64,000 nt of DNA from Spirochaetia bacterium. Its GTDB lineage: Bacteria > Spirochaetota > Spirochaetia > CADAEX01. A program made the translations under genes and the position numbers. Under the pieces are notes generated by a model. It was not told the origin of the DNA. It saw nothing but the letters and a program-made list of their open reading frames with translations, and ran no database searches. Of the stretch, positions 27,268 to 36,021 are shown piece by piece. The first letter of the stretch is position 1. Each line of letters starts with the position of its first letter. The stretch covers positions 1 through 64,000 of the forward strand of contig JAGCPA010000092.1 in the NCBI GenBank assembly GCA_017642445.1, in the 5' to 3' direction.

Positions 27268-29703
27268 ATGCATGAAATTATAATTGATTTAAATGAAGAT
27301 AATATTATATTTACAAATGAACAAATAATTCATCAGGATGAACTTAAAAAAGCAAAGGAAATAATAAAAGAAACTCTTAGAACCTTAGGCAATGGAAAGC
27401 CCAAAGACATTCATTTTGACCAATCATTAGCTTTTAATAACACAATTCTCATAGAAGGAACAAGAGGTTCTGGAAAGACTTCTTTCCTGTTATCATTAAT
27501 GCAGACATGTAAAGATAATTTTTCTAATTTGGAAATCCTCCCGCTCCTTGATCCAACCATGGCTGAAGAAAAAGCTCATATATTTTTAACAATCATAAGT
27601 ATGATAAAAAATGTAGTGGAAAGAAAAATTGACAGTTTTGATGACAATACTAATCTTGGAAAAAGAAAAGATTGGGAAAATAGATTAATTAAACTTTCAA
27701 AAGGACTTCCAATAATTGATGGAGTATCAGAAAAAAAACCAGATTATTGGGATGATGCATCGCAGATAATGTATAAAGGGCTGGAGGATGTCGATGCTGC
27801 TTTTAGTTTGCGAAGCAATTTTAATGACTTTATAAGCGAAAGCCTTTCTATTTTAGGAAAGGATGCATTTTTGTTGGTTATTGATGATGTTGATACTGAT
27901 TTTAATAAAGCATGGCCTGTTTTGGAGATGCTCAGAAAATATATTTGTACCAATAAAATAATATCAATAGTTAGTGGAGATTATAATCTTTTTTCGTATG
28001 CTGTGCGAAAAAAACAATGGAAAAATTTTGGGGAATCGCTCCTAAAGAATGAATATGATAAATATATTGATAATTCAAATAAGTATCCCGTACAAGTTAA
28101 CGATCTTGAAAACCAATATTTGAAAAAAATTCTTCCTGTTGAAAACCGTATTAACCTTCATTCTATTTATGAATTAATAGCAGGGAAAAAAGAAATTAGA
28201 ATAATAACTGTAAATACATCAAAGAAAACTGCAATAGAAGATTTTTATACTGAAATACTACAGCACTTTGGAATAAGAAATGTTGGTCAACGACTATCGT
28301 ATATCCGTTTTATTGAATCGTTGCCAATTCGAACCCAAATTCAGCTAATGAAAGTTTTAGGCAACAACAATTATGATATTATAAATACATTTATTACAGA
28401 ATTATATTATTATAATATAAGGATAAACTTATTAAGCGATAATAAAGTATTTCTTATAATTTCTATACTCAGATTTCTTGCTGAAAATGATGAGTTATTT
28501 AATTATTATCAGCTTGAACCAATTAGCGATTCAATTATTAAAAATGCTTGTCTTTTAACATTTAGCCTTTTATTGTCTGAAAGCATAAAGGGCAATTCTT
28601 TGCAGCTTTTTAACTATATTATAAAAATAGGATATGTCCGCAACTTGATTCCCTATTTTGATAATAAAATAGCTGACGATAATAAACGCGTAGGAATAAA
28701 AGATTTAATAAATTATACAAGTCTTTATAATGAAAATGATTTACACCTGATTAGTAGTAAAATTATTTCATATATGCGTTCTGTAATTGGAAAGGATTCA
28801 AAATCATTTGCAGGAACACTAGTACTGTCTGGTTTTGCTGCAAAGGCTAAAGAAAAACAAGAAAAACATGCCAATTCTTTTGATACCATTGTAAATGGGA
28901 TACAGAACCCATTGCTAAAACAAATTGCCTGCCTTCCTCTTTCTGTTACTTCTTTTGAAAAAAAGACAGCAACGGTAAATGAATATTCCTTTTTTACTCT
29001 ATTGGCGGGTATTTATGATATAGTAAATGAGTTTAAACAGATTGATGAAAAAAAACGCGAAACAGAACTACCCGAAATTATTTACAAAGTTAGTCAAATT
29101 AGAAAATATCCAGGATTTGATTTTATCTCCAATAATTCTTTTAAGGAAAACGAAGAAAATATAGTGCCAGTTATTAAATCAAAAGAAATCAATATTAATA
29201 GTGAAGACTGGAAACATTTTTTCCAGGTCTTTGAAACATGGTTAAACAGATCATCAAACGGCATCGTTGTTTCTTCATATGTGTTAGGAAAAATTTGTAC
29301 TCGTTCCATGGTGGCTTTTGACGAAATAATCATTGCCAGCGGGAAGAAAACACTTGGTGAAATAATGCATTTGTTTATCTGCGCTTTCTTTAATGCTTGT
29401 ATCATTGAAGAAATGCAAGATGTATTAGATAATGTTCCAATAATTAGTAGGGATAATGTTCTTTCTAGCGAAGACGAACTAAAAAACAACTTGAAAGCAG
29501 TAATAAAATCGCTTAAAGAAAACAAATTGCCTGTTACAAGATTTTTCATAACTTGTCCATTTCTGTTGGTATTTATTAATAATAATTCTGGAATTTGGGA
29601 GCAACTGACTGACTTTACTGATATTGATAGTATGAAAAAAATACAAATATATTCTGACCTCTGTATAATTAATGTAAAAGATTTGAAGTCAGCAACAAAT
29701 TGA
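27268..29703 (+). CDS. rdrA: RADAR defence ATPase RdrA
   Basis: This 811-aa protein is the AAA+ component of a RADAR (restriction by an adenosine deaminase acting on RNA) system. Walker A is GTRGSGKT (64-71) and Walker B FLLVIDDVD (201-209); the large helical C-terminus is unique to the family. Identification rests on size, these motifs and the adjacent RdrB-type deaminase. In known systems RdrA forms a ring that acts with RdrB during phage infection. ATG 27268 is chosen because GGAGG at 27258-27262 lies 5 bases upstream; a TTG 12 bp earlier overlaps that site. No clear promoter is seen in the 80-bp gap. Confidence 0.87.
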   Translation: MHEIIIDLNEDNIIFTNEQIIHQDELKKAKEIIKETLRTLGNGKPKDIHFDQSLAFNNTILIEGTRGSGKTSFLLSLMQTCKDNFSNLEILPLLDPTMAEEKAHIFLTIISMIKNVVERKIDSFDDNTNLGKRKDWENRLIKLSKGLPIIDGVSEKKPDYWDDASQIMYKGLEDVDAAFSLRSNFNDFISESLSILGKDAFLLVIDDVDTDFNKAWPVLEMLRKYICTNKIISIVSGDYNLFSYAVRKKQWKNFGESLLKNEYDKYIDNSNKYPVQVNDLENQYLKKILPVENRINLHSIYELIAGKKEIRIITVNTSKKTAIEDFYTEILQHFGIRNVGQRLSYIRFIESLPIRTQIQLMKVLGNNNYDIINTFITELYYYNIRINLLSDNKVFLIISILRFLAENDELFNYYQLEPISDSIIKNACLLTFSLLLSESIKGNSLQLFNYIIKIGYVRNLIPYFDNKIADDNKRVGIKDLINYTSLYNENDLHLISSKIISYMRSVIGKDSKSFAGTLVLSGFAAKAKEKQEKHANSFDTIVNGIQNPLLKQIACLPLSVTSFEKKTATVNEYSFFTLLAGIYDIVNEFKQIDEKKRETELPEIIYKVSQIRKYPGFDFISNNSFKENEENIVPVIKSKEININSEDWKHFFQVFETWLNRSSNGIVVSSYVLGKICTRSMVAFDEIIIASGKKTLGEIMHLFICAFFNACIIEEMQDVLDNVPIISRDNVLSSEDELKNNLKAVIKSLKENKLPVTRFFITCPFLLVFINNNSGIWEQLTDFTDIDSMKKIQIYSDLCIINVKDLKSATN

Positions 29704-29921
29704 ATAACGTTAAAATTGAATTTAGAGAATGGAACAGTGAATATATTTTTGCAAAGTTAAAAGAAGAGCATTATCCACTTCAAGCATTTATGGATAAGGC
29801 TTCAGATGATTTAAGAAAGGATATAAAAGGCTATTTTGAAAAATGTTCAAGGATGACTAAAACATTTGAATATCATCTAAATAAGTTAAGAATGAAATTA
29901 AAGGGACAGAATTCTTATTAA
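29700..29921 (+). CDS. Small 73-aa protein between rdrA and rdrB
   Basis: This short, basic, mostly helical protein has no recognised domain. TTG 29700 overlaps the rdrA stop by 4 bases and its own stop overlaps the rdrB ATG by 1 base (TAATG), so it is fully embedded in the operon and likely translated by coupling. No strong ribosome-binding site is seen. Described RADAR accessory proteins (for example membrane SLATT-type) look different; this one has no membrane segment. It may be a coupling peptide, an adaptor or an undescribed accessory subunit. Confidence 0.6.
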   Translation: MNNVKIEFREWNSEYIFAKLKEEHYPLQAFMDKASDDLRKDIKGYFEKCSRMTKTFEYHLNKLRMKLKGQNSY

Positions 29922-32200
29922 TGGAATCGCAGATTAAGTTTTTTCAATGCGATATGATTTCTCTTAATGATTATCATCATGGATACAGAGTATCTTTTGA
30001 TGATGTAAAGCGCAGATTACTTTTGAAACAACGTGAATTAAATGTTGGAATATCAGATAACTGCTATAAATTGAATCAAAAGAAATCATTTTATGGAATT
30101 GACAGTTTTATTTCATTTTTTACGAAAGCCATTCCAGACTATATAAAAAAATACTTATATATTAATCAAACAAAAATATATGTTAAAGAAGATTATTTTA
30201 TTGAATGGCAAGACTTAATAACAAATTGTTCGCCGCTATTTCTAATGGCTGAATTTTTGCATAGTTTACATATTCTTTCTAATTTTGACTGGCAAGAAGT
30301 TCAACACATTTTTTCTTTATATATTCTAGAAAATTCTAGATACACTGCACTTGTTTCACCGAACATAAAACCATTGGATGATTTCTTTGAACAGAACAAA
30401 GGATTTTATGACTTACACATTCATTTAAATGGAATCACAGAAAGCGATGCAGTCTGGCAGAGTTTTTTATCAGATAAGTATCATAATTTATATAATATTT
30501 CTAAAAAAATTAATACTGATTCGTTTAAACAACAGTTAGAACAAATGGGGCTTGATTATTCTCTTAATGATTTTTTATCCTTGATTAATAGGGCAAAAGC
30601 AATTCGAGAATATTTTTTTAGAAAAATTTTTTGTGACAGCAAACATTATATGCAGGAACGAATTAGTAGTGATAGTTTTTATAATCCTTTTTTGATGCTT
30701 GTTGGCAAACCAGAAATACCCATGCATCCGAACAGACAACTTCGCTATGAACTATTAATGTATATCATCGTTCTTAAATATCTTGAGAAGGAACAAGACG
30801 AACATATGGCTATGTGTTTGCATGAATACTTACTTATTGCAGGTTTCTTTCATCAATTACTTGTTCAAAATTCAATGCAATTTGGTTTTACACAGTTTCA
30901 GAATATAACATTGAATGATATCCGTGCAGAAACAGACAGAAATCAGTTAAATAAATTTTTACAAATCTGTGGAAATAATTTAAAAAATATTAATACAATT
31001 GAACTTCGTTTTTCTCCCAAGGATTCAATTGATAAGCAGATGCCGATTCTTAGGCAAATAAAACGGGATTGGGAAAAATTACAAGAAATTGTAACCCATA
31101 AAGATCCCTCTTATGATTTTAAACCCAATTATGTATTAATAGCTCATTTTATTAAACAGAAAGATAAAGATTCCATAAATATACCTTTCGAGAAACTACG
31201 GACCAACCTTGAAAAGAAAAAATTAATGTTACAATCATTGAAGAACATGGGCTCTGCTCTTTCTAAGAAAATAGTTGCTATTGACGCGGCTTCAAGCGAA
31301 TTTGATACACCTCCAGAGGTCTTTGCTCCGTTTTTCAACGAGTTAAGAGAAAAACAATGCTTCAATCATATGACATATCATGCGGGGGAAGATTTTTATC
31401 ATATTCTTAGTGGTCTTAGAGCAATTTACGAAGTAATAATGTTTATGCAAATGAAAAATGGCGATAGAATAGGGCATGCAACAGCTACTGGAATTGATAT
31501 AGAGACTTGGTTGTCAATTGTTGGAAAGCAAATACTTCTTCCGAAAGGTGAATATTTAGATGATCTTGTTTTTGCTTATAATTTAATTAATGAAGAACAT
31601 ATTGAAGAGTTGTTTCATATTCTTCAATTTCTTAACATGAACATAGAAAAATTAAGTTATGAAGTTTATGATGAAGCATATAATGTTTCGTTGTTGATTG
31701 ATTGTTGGAAAATGAGAAACCAAGAACCTAGAAATATTAAATTTGATGGGGACAAAAAGAAAAAAGATTATTTTGAAAAATATAATAATAAAATAATTCG
31801 TAAAAAATATAATGAACCTGTTGAGATTAATGTTACAGATGTTTTTAATGTCGATCAACTTGTTAAATTGCAACAGGCTATTTTGTGCCTAATGCAAAGA
31901 AAAGAGATTATAATAGAAACTTTACCAACAAGTAACCTTCGAATTGGATATCATAAGACATTAGAGAGTTATCAACTATTTAATTGGTTTAAATGGAGAA
32001 AAAAGGGCATACCTATTCCCCCGATTATACTTGGAACCGATGACCCGGGGATTTTTTCGACAAATATATATAATGAGTTTGCTCTAATATATTGCTATAT
32101 GGTTTATAAAGAAAACTTGTCGCGCTCGGAAACGATGACTTTCTTACAAGAAATAAATGCTAATAGTAGAATATATTCATTTTCAGGAGAAAAACTCTAA
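29921..32200 (+). CDS. rdrB: RADAR adenosine deaminase RdrB
   Basis: This 759-aa adenosine-deaminase-superfamily enzyme has the metal and catalytic residues: DLHIHLNG (His166, His168), YHAGED (His487, Glu490), RIGHA (His519) and GTDDPG (Asp707, Asp708). The deaminase core is spread over 540 residues with long insertions, as in RdrB, rather than a 330-aa nucleoside deaminase. RdrB is reported to deaminate adenosine in RNA and/or ATP/dATP when activated with RdrA. Its stop codon is followed directly by the ATG of rfbF, and the ribosome-binding site for rfbF (GGAG) lies in rdrB coding sequence. Confidence 0.9.
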   Translation: MESQIKFFQCDMISLNDYHHGYRVSFDDVKRRLLLKQRELNVGISDNCYKLNQKKSFYGIDSFISFFTKAIPDYIKKYLYINQTKIYVKEDYFIEWQDLITNCSPLFLMAEFLHSLHILSNFDWQEVQHIFSLYILENSRYTALVSPNIKPLDDFFEQNKGFYDLHIHLNGITESDAVWQSFLSDKYHNLYNISKKINTDSFKQQLEQMGLDYSLNDFLSLINRAKAIREYFFRKIFCDSKHYMQERISSDSFYNPFLMLVGKPEIPMHPNRQLRYELLMYIIVLKYLEKEQDEHMAMCLHEYLLIAGFFHQLLVQNSMQFGFTQFQNITLNDIRAETDRNQLNKFLQICGNNLKNINTIELRFSPKDSIDKQMPILRQIKRDWEKLQEIVTHKDPSYDFKPNYVLIAHFIKQKDKDSINIPFEKLRTNLEKKKLMLQSLKNMGSALSKKIVAIDAASSEFDTPPEVFAPFFNELREKQCFNHMTYHAGEDFYHILSGLRAIYEVIMFMQMKNGDRIGHATATGIDIETWLSIVGKQILLPKGEYLDDLVFAYNLINEEHIEELFHILQFLNMNIEKLSYEVYDEAYNVSLLIDCWKMRNQEPRNIKFDGDKKKKDYFEKYNNKIIRKKYNEPVEINVTDVFNVDQLVKLQQAILCLMQRKEIIIETLPTSNLRIGYHKTLESYQLFNWFKWRKKGIPIPPIILGTDDPGIFSTNIYNEFALIYCYMVYKENLSRSETMTFLQEINANSRIYSFSGEKL

Positions 32201-32992
32201 ATGAAAACATTGATTCTTGCCGGTGGTTTAGGGAGTCGATTGGGAGAAGAAACACAGAGAATTCCCAAGCCTATGGTTGAAATAGGTAATTACCCGATTC
32301 TTTGGCATATAATGAAAATCTACAGTCACTATGGCTTTAACGATTTCATTATTCTGACTGGGTATAAAGGTCATGTTATAAAAGACTTCTTCTTGAATTA
32401 TTACAATCGTTATTCTGACATCACCATTGATATGTCGAACAATGATGTTCAGATTCACAAAATGCGGACCGAGCCATGGACCGTGACCATGCTTTACACT
32501 GGGCAGACAACTATGACAGGTGGCAGAATTAAAGCGGCCCAGAGATATATTGGAAACGAACCATTTATGCTTACCTATGGTGATGGTGTTGCGGATATAG
32601 ATATTGGAAAGCTTATAGAATGCCATGAAAAATCTAATAAACTTGTTACTTTGACTGCAGTTCAGCCTTCTGGTCGGTTTGGGGCATTGGATATCGTTGA
32701 TGACAACAAAATAAAAAACTTCAAAGAAAAACCCACAGGGGATGGCAATTGGATAAACGGCGGATTCTTCGTATGTGATAATAAGGCTTTTGACTATATC
32801 AAAGAAAATGACCCAACTGTCATTTGGGAAAAAGAGCCACTTCAGAGCTTGGCAAAGGATGGGCAGCTCAATGCCTATAAGCATTCTGGATTTTGGCATC
32901 CTATGGATATGCTTAAAGATAAACAAGAATTAACAGAACTTTGGGTAAACCACAAGGCTCCTTGGATGATATGGAATCAGTGGCAGAAATAA
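32201..32992 (+). CDS. rfbF: Glucose-1-phosphate cytidylyltransferase
   Basis: This enzyme makes CDP-glucose from glucose-1-phosphate and CTP. It has 263 aa (family about 257), with the nucleotidyltransferase signature LAGGLGSRLGEET and KPMVEIG, and the family-typical GYKGHVIKDFFLNY. It is the first sugar gene. There is no intergenic base between it and rdrB, so it is probably transcribed from the promoter near 24.0 kb or from an unseen internal one. rfbG overlaps its 3' end. Confidence 0.95.
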   Translation: MKTLILAGGLGSRLGEETQRIPKPMVEIGNYPILWHIMKIYSHYGFNDFIILTGYKGHVIKDFFLNYYNRYSDITIDMSNNDVQIHKMRTEPWTVTMLYTGQTTMTGGRIKAAQRYIGNEPFMLTYGDGVADIDIGKLIECHEKSNKLVTLTAVQPSGRFGALDIVDDNKIKNFKEKPTGDGNWINGGFFVCDNKAFDYIKENDPTVIWEKEPLQSLAKDGQLNAYKHSGFWHPMDMLKDKQELTELWVNHKAPWMIWNQWQK

Positions 32993-34053
32993 GTTCTTTT
33001 TACAATAATAAAAGAGTTTTCATCACTGGACATACCGGTTTTAAGGGAACTTGGCTTACTAGAATCCTGATGATGTTCGGAGCAGATGTTGTTGGATATT
33101 CTTTAGAGCCACCAACAAACCCCTCTCTCTTTAATCAGACTAGGACGGGTAATCAGATTCATTCAGTTATTGGTGATGTAAGGGACAGAGCCAAACTGAC
33201 CACAGTAATGCAAGAAGCTCGACCTGATATAGTCCTGCATCTTGCCGCTCAACCTATTGTTAGAACATCATATAAAGAACCAGTCTTAACATACGAAACT
33301 AATGTTATGGGAACAGTTAATGTTCTAGAAGCTGTCAGAGAGGTAAAAAGCATAAGATCCGTTGTCAATGTTACTACCGATAAGGTCTATCTAAACAGAG
33401 AAAGAGAAGCAGGATATAGAGAAGATGAAGAACTTTGCGGTTACGATCCTTATTCTAATAGTAAAAGCTGTAGTGAACTTGTGACATATAGCTATAGAAA
33501 TTCCTTTTTTGCTGACAAAAGTGCTCCCGCAATATCTACGGCACGGAGCGGCAATGTGATTGGCGGTGGAGATTATGCAGCTGATAGAATAATCCCAGAT
33601 TGCATACGAGCCGTAGAGCAAGGACAACCAATAATGTTACGTAACCCGAATTCAACAAGACCTTATCAGCATGTTCTGGAATGCCTTAGAGGATATCTAA
33701 TACTTGCCCAAAAACAATATCTGGATAAAACAATTACTGGTGCCTATAACTTTGGACCTGATGATGAAAGTTGCGTTACCACAGGAGAGTTAGCAACTTT
33801 GTTTTGTGATAAATGGGGTGATGGGGTATATTGGGAAAGCAAAAAGGAACTCTTCCCCCCCCCCTATGAAGCAACTTTCTTGAAATTGGACAACACAAAG
33901 GCAAAAAAGATCTTGAATTGGTTTCCAAAGTGGGATATTAAAATAGCGGTTGAAAAAACAATTGAGTGGGAAAAAGCCGTAAAAAAGGGTATTAGTGCTG
34001 CTGAAATCACAGACAACCAAATAAAAGAATATTTAATTTATCTTTATGAATAA
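32971..34053 (+). CDS. rfbG: CDP-glucose 4,6-dehydratase
   Basis: This extended short-chain dehydrogenase converts CDP-glucose to CDP-4-keto-6-deoxyglucose. At 360 aa it has the NAD-binding TGHTGFKGTWL and the catalytic YxxxK in YDPYSNSKSC. ATG 32971 (22-bp overlap with rfbF) gives the standard short N-terminus before KRVFITGHTGFKG; a TTG at 32941 is less likely. Ten consecutive C residues at 33855-33864 encode a PPP stretch, so a one-base slip would cut the protein after about 80% of its length. The usual next enzyme, RfbH, is absent from the window. Confidence 0.95.
   Translation: MESVAEISSFYNNKRVFITGHTGFKGTWLTRILMMFGADVVGYSLEPPTNPSLFNQTRTGNQIHSVIGDVRDRAKLTTVMQEARPDIVLHLAAQPIVRTSYKEPVLTYETNVMGTVNVLEAVREVKSIRSVVNVTTDKVYLNREREAGYREDEELCGYDPYSNSKSCSELVTYSYRNSFFADKSAPAISTARSGNVIGGGDYAADRIIPDCIRAVEQGQPIMLRNPNSTRPYQHVLECLRGYLILAQKQYLDKTITGAYNFGPDDESCVTTGELATLFCDKWGDGVYWESKKELFPPPYEATFLKLDNTKAKKILNWFPKWDIKIAVEKTIEWEKAVKKGISAAEITDNQIKEYLIYLYE
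33855..33864 (+). repeat. C10 homopolymer tract inside rfbG
   Basis: Ten C residues in an otherwise AT-rich gene encode F-P-P-P in frame. Runs of this length in surface-glycan genes are classic slipped-strand phase-variation sites. The frame shown here is the intact (ON) one. Confidence 0.9.
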
Positions 34054-35074
34054 TATTAAATTATTAGACTGCACATTACGCGATGGAGGATTAGGTCTTG
34101 ATGATATCCAACAGTATGGTTATTCTTGTTCTTTTACGGCCAATCAAATAAGTACAATTTATAATAATCTACTTGAATCTAATGCAGATTTAATTGAATG
34201 TGGTTCAATAGAAATATCAGATAACGATAAAACAAAATTTGCAATTTATAAAAATATTGAAAATATTTCAAAAGGCGCAATTCCATTATCTAAAAGGCGC
34301 GTAGCTTTATATCGGGGACCCGATACACCAATTGAAGATATTCCGCGTTGGACTAAAAGCCTAATTAAAAATATTCGTGTAATTATTCGCTATTCGGAAC
34401 TAGAAAAATCCATGCTTTTCTGTAGGGACTTGGCTGCAAAGGGATATAATGTTTTTATACAACCCATGGTAACAGCTCGTTATACTGATAAAGAAATCAA
34501 ATATATGATATCAATGGCAAATGAAATGAAAGCTTTTGCTATCTATTTTGTTGATAGCTATGGATATTTGACCTATAATGAAATAAAAAAATATTTTAAC
34601 TTATATAATAAATATTTAAAAAATACTATTTATATTGGTTTTCATGCTCATAATAATATCAATATGGCATTTGCAAATGCACAATTTTTTATTGGTTTAG
34701 CTCGCAAAGAAAACCGTAAGGCTATCATTGATTCATCCTGCTTTGGAATGGGACAAGGGGCTGGAAATTTACAAACAGAACTCATATCAAATTATTTAAA
34801 TAAAGAAGTAGGGACCAAATATAAGATAGATAAAATTTTAACAGTATGTGATCTGCTTGAACCATTATATAAATTACAGATCTGGGGATATTCTCCAATG
34901 TATCTTATTCCAGCCCAAAATAGGGCCGCATATAAGTTTTCAGTAGCGCTGCGCAAGAGGTATAATTATTCATATCCAGATATTTCTGAGTGTCTTAAGG
35001 ATATTCCAGATGTATTAAGGCATCGTTATTCCAAAGAGAATCTAAATGCTTTGTTTAAATTGAGATCAGAATAA
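34046..35074 (+). CDS. DRE-TIM metallolyase / HMGL-like aldolase
   Basis: This 342-aa TIM-barrel enzyme has DRE-TIM features: LDCTLRDGG at the N-terminus and metal-binding GFHAHNN, with CFGMGQGAGNLQTE near the end. Relatives include 4-hydroxy-2-oxovalerate aldolase, citramalate and isopropylmalate synthases. Aldolase-like members occur in glycan loci with unknown substrates. The start overlaps the end of rfbG by 8 bp; a 2-hydroxyacid dehydrogenase follows after 2 bp. Together they may make or consume a 2-keto or 2-hydroxy acid for decoration of the glycan. The substrate cannot be read from sequence. Confidence 0.8.
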   Translation: MNNIKLLDCTLRDGGLGLDDIQQYGYSCSFTANQISTIYNNLLESNADLIECGSIEISDNDKTKFAIYKNIENISKGAIPLSKRRVALYRGPDTPIEDIPRWTKSLIKNIRVIIRYSELEKSMLFCRDLAAKGYNVFIQPMVTARYTDKEIKYMISMANEMKAFAIYFVDSYGYLTYNEIKKYFNLYNKYLKNTIYIGFHAHNNINMAFANAQFFIGLARKENRKAIIDSSCFGMGQGAGNLQTELISNYLNKEVGTKYKIDKILTVCDLLEPLYKLQIWGYSPMYLIPAQNRAAYKFSVALRKRYNYSYPDISECLKDIPDVLRHRYSKENLNALFKLRSE

Positions 35075-35076
35075 AG

Positions 35077-36021
35077 ATGAATATAGTTTCAACCGTTCAA
35101 TTGTCAGATGAAAATATTGAATATATTTACTCAAAAACCCATGAAAGAGTTTCTTATATTGATAAAATGATATCCTCTCTAATGTCGATTGAAAACATAG
35201 AAATACTTCTTGCCCGTGATAGAGATATAACTATTTCACTTTTGGAAGAAATGATTTCGCTAAAAATGATTTTCATAGTTAGTACAGGTGTTGAAAAAAT
35301 ACCATTTAAATATTTGCAAGAAAGAAATATTATGGTTGCTAATACGACAGGGGTAAGCGAAGAGGCGATGTCTAATTATGTAATTGGGGCATTGCTAAGC
35401 TTTTCAAGTAATTTTCTAAATTGTTTTCACTATAAAAATCAGCGGCATTGGCAGAAATATTTATGTACAGAACCATTGGTAGAAAAAAAATTATTAATTT
35501 GTGGCGCTGGAAAAATAGGTAGAAAAATAGCAGAAAAGGCGAAAGCTTTTAAAATACGAACAATTGGTATTAAAACAAAAATTGAACAAGTTAGTTATTT
35601 TGATGAAATATACGATATGACAGCTTTCGAAAAACAACTTAGGGAAGCAGACTATACCGTTTGTTGTTTGCCTTTAACAAAACAGACTTATAAACTTTTT
35701 AACGCCAATGTTTTTTCAATGATGAAACAAAGTTCTGTTTTTATTAATATATCGAGAGGTGGTCTTGTTGATGAAGATGCGCTAATTGTTGCCTTGGAGG
35801 ATAATCAAATAAAAGGGGCTGTTCTTGATGTATTTGAAACAGAACCTTTGCCCAAAGAAAGCAAATTATGGGATTTAGATAATGTCATATTAACACCACA
35901 TTCTAGCGGAAGAATACATAATTTTTTAGATTATTCAATTCATTGTTTTTGTAACAACTTAATATCTTATAAAACGACTGGCAGGCTTGTTTCTCCCATT
36001 GATTTAGACAAGGGGTATTGA
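35077..36021 (+). CDS. D-isomer-specific 2-hydroxyacid dehydrogenase
   Basis: This NAD(P)-dependent oxidoreductase has 314 aa, a Rossmann GAGKIGRKIA and the catalytic triad of the family: Arg in INISRGGLVDE, Glu in DVFETEPLP and His in LTPHSSGR. It interconverts a 2-keto acid with a D-2-hydroxy acid; the partner substrate is unknown. It sits 2 bp after the aldolase-like gene and overlaps the acyltransferase by 4 bp, so these three are a tight unit. SerA-like serine biosynthesis is less likely because the ACT domain is missing and the context is glycan-related. Confidence 0.85.
   Translation: MNIVSTVQLSDENIEYIYSKTHERVSYIDKMISSLMSIENIEILLARDRDITISLLEEMISLKMIFIVSTGVEKIPFKYLQERNIMVANTTGVSEEAMSNYVIGALLSFSSNFLNCFHYKNQRHWQKYLCTEPLVEKKLLICGAGKIGRKIAEKAKAFKIRTIGIKTKIEQVSYFDEIYDMTAFEKQLREADYTVCCLPLTKQTYKLFNANVFSMMKQSSVFINISRGGLVDEDALIVALEDNQIKGAVLDVFETEPLPKESKLWDLDNVILTPHSSGRIHNFLDYSIHCFCNNLISYKTTGRLVSPIDLDKGY

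Noticed and set aside
32228-32926. 232-codon minus-strand open frame across rfbF
   Set aside because: It is antisense to a well-supported rfbF with conserved motifs, and lacks a plausible start signal.
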